This document shows positions 57,694 through 64,000 of a stretch of 64,000 nucleotides of DNA, in pieces. The notes beneath the pieces are model-generated. The model was not told where the DNA came from, made no database searches, and worked only from the letters and a program-made list of their open reading frames with translations. Source of the DNA: Neisseriaceae bacterium (GTDB taxonomy: Bacteria; Pseudomonadota; Gammaproteobacteria; Burkholderiales; Chromobacteriaceae); NCBI GenBank assembly GCA_027489245.1, contig JAIYAC010000006.1, positions 248,001 through 312,000 on the forward strand, written 5' to 3'. A program made the position numbers and the translations under genes. The number at the start of each line of letters is the position of its first letter. Positions within the stretch are counted from its first letter, which is position 1.

Positions 57694-58269
57694 ATGGCCA
57701 AACTTTTTTACCGCTACGCGGCGATGAATAGCGGCAAAAGCACCCAGCTTTTGCAGATCGCCAACAACTACGAAACCATGGGCAAGGCCGTGCGCCTGTA
57801 TACCGCCGCCATCGACGACCGCTACGGCGTGGGCAAGATTACCTCGCGGCTGAATATCCAGCGCGACGCGCTGACCTACGACGCAGCGTTCGACTTTCTG
57901 GCGCAAGACTACCAGGGCATCGCCTGCGTGCTGATCGACGAAGCGCAGTTCCTCAGCAGCCAGCAGGCGCAGCAGCTGCACCGGCTGGCGCACACCCGCC
58001 ACGTGCCGGTGATCTGCTTTGGCCTGCGCAGCGACTTCAAAGGCGAGCCGTTCCCCGGTGCCGCCTGGCTGCTGGCGCTGGCAGAAGACATCGAAGAGAT
58101 CAAGACGATCTGCACCTGCGGGCGCAAGGCCACCATGCATATCCGCGTAGACGGCCAGGGCCAGCGGCTGCAGGAAGGGCCACAAGTCGATATCGGCGAC
58201 GACACGCGCTACCACGCTGTGTGCGCCAAATGCTTTTATCAGGGCCACGCCCGGGAAGACACACCATGA
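57694..58269 (+). CDS. tdk: Thymidine kinase
   Basis: The 191-residue protein has P-loop AAMNSGKS (9-16), LIDEAQFLS (catalytic Glu region), GLRSDFKGEPFPG lasso region and zinc cysteines in CTCG and CAKC. It phosphorylates thymidine and deoxyuridine in salvage. Its stop overlaps the start of the next gene by four bases. Confidence 0.96.
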   Translation: MAKLFYRYAAMNSGKSTQLLQIANNYETMGKAVRLYTAAIDDRYGVGKITSRLNIQRDALTYDAAFDFLAQDYQGIACVLIDEAQFLSSQQAQQLHRLAHTRHVPVICFGLRSDFKGEPFPGAAWLLALAEDIEEIKTICTCGRKATMHIRVDGQGQRLQEGPQVDIGDDTRYHAVCAKCFYQGHAREDTP

Positions 58270-58667
58270 GCAAACCCCGCCACGGCGGCAGCAAGCCCGC
58301 CCCCGCCAGCGCCGAGCGCCAGGCGGCCGACAAACGCCACGCCCGCGCCGAAGCTGCCTGCCACACCGTGCTGCAGCTGTTTGCCAGCCTGGAAGAAGAC
58401 AGCGCCTGGCAAGCCTGCGACATAGCCATGAAATACGGGCAAATGGCGGCCGTGTACGCACGCAAGATCCGCAATGGCCGCGTTATCAGCGCACCAGACT
58501 TCAACGCTGCGGTAGAAGTCTGCACCAGCGCCCGCCGCGCCCTGCGCAGCCTGGACGCCGAGCTGGTTTTTGCCGGCCATCCGCGCCAGGCTGACCTGGC
58601 CGAGGCCGCCCGCCAGAGCTACCAGGTGCTGCTGGACCATCACCAGCTGACCAAGGGCAAGGCTTGA
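58266..58667 (+). CDS. Uncharacterised protein coupled to tdk
   Basis: The 133-residue protein is highly basic and helical at the start (MSKPRHGGSKPAPASAERQA) and otherwise alpha-helical. It has no recognised domain. Its ATG overlaps the tdk stop (ATGA). A broken copy of its 3' half, with two internal deletions, lies at 61902-62010, which shows that this region was duplicated when the Rhs fragment arrived. Confidence 0.65.
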   Translation: MSKPRHGGSKPAPASAERQAADKRHARAEAACHTVLQLFASLEEDSAWQACDIAMKYGQMAAVYARKIRNGRVISAPDFNAAVEVCTSARRALRSLDAELVFAGHPRQADLAEAARQSYQVLLDHHQLTKGKA

Positions 58668-58707
58668 GCCACGGCCGGCACCCGGCCTGAGCTGCCACGC
58701 AAAAGCA

Positions 58708-58742
58708 CAAGGCCACGGCATTGCCGTGGCCTTGTTGTTTTA
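58708..58742. terminator. Terminator after the tdk-linked gene (repeat copy 1)
   Basis: CAAGGCCACGGCA-TTGCCGTGGCCTTG followed by TTGTTTT is a 13-pair stem. The same hairpin recurs at 62020-62054 at the end of the intact deaminase gene. Confidence 0.88.
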
Positions 58743-58760
58743 CTACGCCAGACGTGGCAA

Positions 58761-58914
58761 TCAGCCAGCCTGCGCCGCCTGCCACTGCGCGTGGATGCGG
58801 CCAACCTCACCCAGCCAGCGCTGTTTATCGGCAGCCGGCAACCAGCTGGCCTCGAAGCTATTGTTCACCAGCTGCACCACCTCTTCCGCTGTCAGGCCCA
58901 GCGCCGCGCGGCAG
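58761..58914 (-). pseudogene. Duplicated 3' fragment of the adjacent adenine/adenosine deaminase gene
   Basis: The minus strand encodes [20 protein letters not shown] and continues to the stop, differing from the C-terminus of the intact gene at 62074 by a few residues (KQRWLGEV versus KQHWLGEV). The match stops abruptly at about 58914. It is a relic of duplication or recombination, not an expressed gene. Confidence 0.9.
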
Positions 58915-59079
58915 CATCCAGCTGCGCCTGCGCAGTGCGTACTTCGGCATGAGACAACTGGCCGAGGTAGCGCGGTGCAAAGTAGCCGACCAGCAGGCAG
59001 AGGATGGTGACGCGACCAGCAGATCCAGCAGGATGAAACCGCGTGGTGCTTGGGGTCGCCGGATATTATGGTTTGGCAT
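58915..59079 (-). pseudogene. Truncated, frameshifted GspG-like pseudopilin fragment
   Basis: On the minus strand MPNHNIRRPQAPRGFILLDL carries a prepilin cleavage motif (RG-FILLDLLVA). Restoring one base near 59010 gives VTILCLLVGYFAPRYLGQLS followed by HAEVRTAQAQLDAA. This matches the N-terminal helix of major pseudopilins (PRYLGxLSxAxVxxAxxQ). The reading then runs into the deaminase fragment. The gene is broken by a one-base loss and by truncation. Confidence 0.75.
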
Positions 59080-59160
59080 AACGTGGGCAATCATGATTCA
59101 AAAAAAACAGCCAAGGTTGGCCGCAAGGCGGTGATGGCGTGCGGACACGTGGCCGTTAGC

Positions 59161-59208
59161 GGTAAACGTTGGGCTTCATTACGCTCAACCCAACCTACCG
59201 TGTTTACC
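59161..59208. repeat. REP-like palindrome at the 3' end of the immunity-like gene
   Basis: GTTGGGCTTCATTACGCTCAACCCAACCTAC resembles the GTAGGTTGGGTTGAGCG-type intergenic repeats common in proteobacteria. It is enclosed by GGTAAAC (59161-59167) and GTTTACC (59202-59208). Its right part codes for the last residues of the 59185 gene, so the element may have altered that C-terminus. Confidence 0.55.
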
Positions 59209-59814
59209 CTCTATAAAGAATCGCCATCCTTGACCAACTCCTCGTAAGAACTTTTCAGCCTCTGCTCGCCCTTCCCCCGCTCCAATATCAATAACCCCAT
59301 AACCAAGATAATCATGCGGATAAAATGCAAGGCCAGATTTTTCATCCACAATAAAAAAATGCCCATAAATACCAAACACAAACATCTTGGCAACCATCAA
59401 TGAAGAAAAATCCGATACAGGCAAAATAGAAGCATCATATACACTGAGCGCATTCCATACCAAATCAATTCCTTGCAAATAATCCAGAGAATCAAAATCA
59501 TCTCCAAAACTCTCTTTATAACTAAGAGCATTAATTAAACCAACATCTAACAGTCTCTGTAAAATCACCACTTCGCAATTCACTGATCCATCTTCACTAC
59601 AATGCATTAATTCATCAATGTTAACATGTAGAGAAGAAATTATTCTTAACCCATCAATAGAGTTTTTGAAATACTTTACAAAATAGGAAACAGCAAACTC
59701 CGCATCAGAAAAATTGCCCTTACCATCTTTTTCAAAATAACCAAAAAATCCAGATGAAGAGCCGTAACCATCCAAATTTACAGCCCCCCTCAACTTACCC
59801 ACAACATTATCCAT
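59185..59814 (-). CDS. Putative immunity protein, AT-rich
   Basis: The 209-residue acidic protein is much lower in GC than all neighbours. It has no signal peptide, and aromatic, acidic segments (FFGYFEKDGKGNFSDAEFAV, FGDDFDSLDYLQGIDLVW) of the kind seen in SUKH/Imm proteins. It starts 20 bases after the toxin-like ORF, on the same strand, with GAGGG before ATG 59814. That is the standard place for an Rhs immunity gene. Exact family not recognised. Confidence 0.6.
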   Translation of the reverse strand: MDNVVGKLRGAVNLDGYGSSSGFFGYFEKDGKGNFSDAEFAVSYFVKYFKNSIDGLRIISSLHVNIDELMHCSEDGSVNCEVVILQRLLDVGLINALSYKESFGDDFDSLDYLQGIDLVWNALSVYDASILPVSDFSSLMVAKMFVFGIYGHFFIVDEKSGLAFYPHDYLGYGVIDIGAGEGRAEAEKFLRGVGQGWRFFIEGKHGRLG

Positions 59815-59833
59815 CGCCAAAGGCCCTCTATTA

Positions 59834-60265
59834 TTATTTTGAAATAATCGTCCTATCTAGGCCAACCATTATTTTATCAGTCGACCCAGGAGGCCTACCC
59901 GGTGTAGATCTCACTTTCCACTCTCCTGTTTTATCGACATGATCAGTATGACTTTTCTCCCAAATCTCATTTATTTTTAAATTTCGAAATCTACCGCTAT
60001 CCAACCTAGAGAAACTTGAAGGATTAGTTTCAGGAGTTGCAACACGCTCACCGACATAAGGGGCGTATGCCTTTGTCTTGGAATTTAACTCAACCAACTT
60101 GCTAACAGGCGTCTTATTCACTGCAACTGCTTTTTTGAACACTTGGGAAGCAGATTTTAATGAAGCGATAACAGCACCGCCACCAGCAAAAGCATCCTGC
60201 ACCCCCGTAGTAGCTACTTCATTAAATCTAAAAACTTGTGTTGTTAATCTTACCCTAGCATCCAA
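59834..60265 (-). CDS. Orphan Rhs C-terminal toxin-like fragment
   Basis: The 143-codon frame begins at TTG 60265 and is open back to a stop near 60292. It has no proper start or export signal. The C-terminal part (EIWEKSHTDHVDKTGEWKVR, then GRPPGSTDKIMVGLDRTI) is basic and compact, like a polymorphic-toxin tip. It is out of frame with and 70 bases downstream of the Rhs core stop, so it looks like a displaced second tip, probably unexpressed. Confidence 0.5.
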   Translation of the reverse strand: MDARVRLTTQVFRFNEVATTGVQDAFAGGGAVIASLKSASQVFKKAVAVNKTPVSKLVELNSKTKAYAPYVGERVATPETNPSSFSRLDSGRFRNLKINEIWEKSHTDHVDKTGEWKVRSTPGRPPGSTDKIMVGLDRTIISK

Positions 60266-60337
60266 ATCCGTTTCTATAGCATATTTTGCACACTATCGCA
60301 CACACTCATCAAATATATTGCGAAAACCATCTATTAC

Positions 60338-61901
60338 TTATCGCTCATATTCAGCCGCTCCCGCAATGCTCTTCACCTCCAACCCTGCGCTTACAAGCTG
60401 ATTTGCCTTCCGAGTAGCAGCTGTAAGATCACGACTATCAGCGGCATAAGCTGCAAGGTTGTCCATTACCTGTTTGAACTTAGCAAGGGGTTCTGCTTTA
60501 GAACTCTTACTTCCCCAACCATCAAACATCTTACTTACAGCCTCTTTAAAATCCCCCAAGTCGTTATACCAAGCTTCCCCACTCGGATCGGTATAACTCA
60601 GCGGGTTATTCATCACGTACGCGTAGCGGTTGTAGTTTTGCATCCGCTCTACGTCCGTCACCTCCGGATCGGGGCTCAGGAAGCGCCCCAGCAGCGGATC
60701 GTAAATCCGCGCGTTCATGTTGATCAGACCCAGCTCGTCCAGATGCTGGTGGCCTGTATAACCGCGGTCGGTAGTCTGGCCGGCAATGCCCAGGTTGGCC
60801 GCATCGGTCTACCCGCTGGCGTAGCGGCGTTTACCCCACGCGTCAAACCTCAGGCTTTCCAGCAGCTGGCCGCTGCTGCCCATGATGGCCCGGTTGCTGC
60901 CCAGGTGGTCTGTGACCCAGTAGCGTTCTTCTTCTGCGGCCTGGCTGGCGGCCGGCTTGTCGCGTTTGACGACTTCGCCAATGACGTCGCCCAGGGTGGT
61001 GAGGTAGTGCTTCTGTTCGACTTTACCATCGGTGCCGATGGTTTTCTCGTAGAACAGGCCACTGCCTTTGCCGGGGTTGAAGTACAGCTGGGTGCCGTAT
61101 TGGCTGGACACTTGCTTGATGCGCTCGTGTTCGCCGTCGTACCAGTATTCTTCGCGCTGGCCATGGCCTTCCAGGGTTTTGGGCAGGTTGTAGCTGGTCC
61201 AGCTGGCGAGGCGGCTTTCATTGCGAACCAGGTTGCCGTTGGCGTCGTATTCGAAACCGCGCTCGATGCCGTCTACGCCTTTGAGGGCGGTCAGGGCGTG
61301 GGGGCGTACCACGCTGGGGCCGCTGGCGGGGTAGCTGTAGCTGCCAACGCCGCTCTTGTAGGTGATGTTGCCCAGTTCGTCGTAGACGATGCCCTGGGTG
61401 CTGACCGGGTTGTCACCGCTGGCTTTGGTGAGGCGGTTCAACTCGTCGTAGCTGAAGTTTTCGTTGTACTGGTACGGGGTGCCGGCGGTGATCTTCAGGT
61501 TGCGCGTTTTGAGGTTGCCGACGCTGTCGTAGAGGTAACGTTCCTGGAAGGCGGCACCGGCATCGACCAGCTCGACCCGGTCGCGGCTGTTGTACACGCG
61601 GTTGACGGCGGCGCTGCCGCCGGCAAACAGCTGGCGGGTGGCGCGCCGGGCGGCGTCTAGACTGTTGGCTTGCCAGTAGGTTTTACCGTTGGCCGCATTG
61701 CTGAGTCGTTGCAGGTAGCCGTAGGGGTTGTACTGGTAGTTGACCACCAGTCCGGTGGGGTAGCTGACGCGAGCTTGCCGGCCACCGGCGTCATAGCCGA
61801 CGGTCTTGCTGTAGCTGGCGTCATTCCCCAGGGTGACGGTGGTGGTAGTGGGCCGCCCCGGGCTGTCCTACTGGTGGGTGCGTACGTAGCCGGTGCCGGT
61901 G
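60338..61901 (-). pseudogene. N-terminally truncated Rhs core with two in-frame TAG codons
   Basis: One frame runs from about 61901 to a TAA at 60338. It encodes YD-repeat sequence (RLTKASGDNPVSTQGIVYDE, GNLVRNESRL, RYWVTDHLGSNRAIM) and the core boundary [15 protein letters not shown], then about 90 residues of variable tip ([20 protein letters not shown]). The frame has TAG at 61868-61870 (where Tyr is expected) and at 60809-60811 (where Gln is expected, YASG[14 protein letters not shown]). The front of a normal Rhs protein is missing: sequence switches to the direct repeat at 61902. Best read as a silent cassette. Confidence 0.88.
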
Positions 61902-63314
<1,413 letters not shown>

Positions 63315-63375
63315 AGAATAGTTTGCTTGCAGCGTGGGCTGCGGCAATCTCCGGCAGGGCGCAGATTGTAAATAC

Positions 63376-63466
63376 TGGCGGAGAGGGGGGGATTCGAACC
63401 CCCGTCAGGGTATTACCCTGAACACGCTTTCCAGGCGTGCGACTTAAGCCACTCATCCACCTCTCC
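63376..63466 (-). tRNA. tRNA-Ser(GGA), copy 1
   Basis: Identical over all 91 bases to the copy at 63224, with a 61-base spacer. A common transcript from the minus-strand promoter upstream of 63466 is likely. Confidence 0.97.
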
Positions 63467-63732
63467 AGATGGCTCTTTTCGACCGGCCTTGCGGCGTTTT
63501 GTCGTCAGAGGCTGCGCATTCTAGTGAAGCCCCCCTGCCTTGGCAAGCTTTTTTACAAAAAAATGCATACTTCCCCAGCCCTGTGACGAGCATTCCGTGT
63601 CTGCCAGCCACAGCGAGCCAGGCCAAGCCATTGATCGCATTGCGCATTCCCGCGCCAACACGCCGCCCACCCCCAGCCTGCGCGGCTTCAGGTAGAATTG
63701 CGGCATTGCAAAACACACCCCGTGAAAACACG

Positions 63733-64000
63733 ATGCGCATTGCCTTAGCCCAGTTCAACCCGGTTGTTGGTGACATCACCGGCAATACCCAGAAAATCCT
63801 GGCCCTGGCCCACGCCGCCATGGCGCAGGGCGCCGACATCCTGGTCACCCCGGAGCTGGCCCTGACCGGCTACAGCCCGGAAGACCTGCTGCTGCGCGAC
63901 CATTTCTACCGCGCCATTGCCGCCGGCCTGGACGAGCTGGAGCAGCTGGACGGCATTACCCTGGTGATCGGCCACCCGGCCAAGCTGGGCAACGAGCGCT
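63733..64000 (+). CDS. nadE: Glutamine-dependent NAD+ synthetase, N-terminal part (cut by window edge)
   Basis: The first 89 residues, MRIALAQFNPVVGDITGNTQ, ILVTPELALTGYSPEDLLLR, belong to the nitrilase-type amidase domain; the Glu in TPELAL is the first member of the catalytic triad. The domain supplies ammonia from glutamine to the C-terminal synthetase, which lies outside. The start at 63733 fits the family. Confidence 0.93.
   Translation, partial: MRIALAQFNPVVGDITGNTQKILALAHAAMAQGADILVTPELALTGYSPEDLLLRDHFYRAIAAGLDELEQLDGITLVIGHPAKLGNER

Larger units (their letters stand above)
58461..58914 (+). repeat. Left copy of a direct repeat flanking the Rhs scar
   Basis: This segment (end of the tdk-linked gene, terminator, 3' end of a deaminase gene) is repeated in diverged form at 61902-62226. 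The terminator and deaminase parts are nearly identical. The left copy keeps the intact 3' end of the 58266 gene but has only about 150 bases of the deaminase gene. Confidence 0.9.

Overview
This 64 kb window is dense, high-GC chromosomal DNA. Gene content points to a betaproteobacterium of the order Neisseriales, most likely a Chromobacteriaceae member such as Vogesella, Chromobacterium or Aquitalea. Supporting evidence is the gcr-type membrane 'recombinase' family, the nusB-ribH-ribBX-ribE cluster, acnB, mnmC, ClpB with a sigma-32 promoter and a FruBKA/FruR system. Genus assignment is inference. Both window edges cut genes: acnB on the left and nadE on the right.

Layout. 1-6.5 kb: acnB, a GcvA-like LysR regulator, a tandem-receiver protein, an unrecognised gene and a two-gene hydroxyacid dehydrogenase / hydroxypyruvate isomerase-like operon. 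6.6-12.8 kb: rhlE RNA helicase with a long leader, then a minus-strand housekeeping run (ribE, ribBX, ribH, nusB, thiL, pgpA). 12.9-16.1 kb: prfC-mscS-tetR, translationally coupled or closely packed. 16.2-22.6 kb: a fructose PTS regulon, with fruR divergent from fruBKA and two near-identical operators between them. 22.7-34.3 kb: regulation and signalling, including a cNMP-fold lipoprotein, a winged-helix protein, a GGDEF-EAL protein, DctB/DctD, a soluble CZB chemoreceptor, a YkgJ protein, a glycine-zipper protein and an MFS transporter. 34.3-43.3 kb: metabolism, including an aminotransferase, GNAT, HutD/Ves, DUF1289-CWC, DUF1045, a B12-type radical SAM protein, CHMI, a PQQ-type sugar dehydrogenase, DUF2087 and Udp. 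43.5-58.7 kb: peroxide defence (ahpC, ahpF), two paralogous secreted proteins, a LysE exporter with a divergent LysR, gcr, clpB, an outer-membrane protein, mnmC, a thioesterase, tdk and a coupled unknown gene.

58.4-62.3 kb is an accessory scar. An N-terminally truncated Rhs core carrying two in-frame TAG codons, an orphan toxin-like ORF, an AT-rich immunity-like gene, a broken pseudopilin and a duplicated 3' end of the neighbouring deaminase gene all sit between two imperfect direct repeats. The intact deaminase gene, two identical tRNA-Ser(GGA) genes and nadE follow.

The strongest unexplained signal is window-wide. A short word, GCGGCCAAC (extended form TGCGGCCAACCTT), occurs 66 times by eye on both strands, inside and between genes. 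It repeatedly forms inverted pairs used as terminator stems after genes. This behaves like the DNA uptake sequences of Neisseriaceae but has a different sequence, so it may be a new uptake-sequence dialect or another genome-wide mark. No competence genes lie in the window, so its function is inferred.
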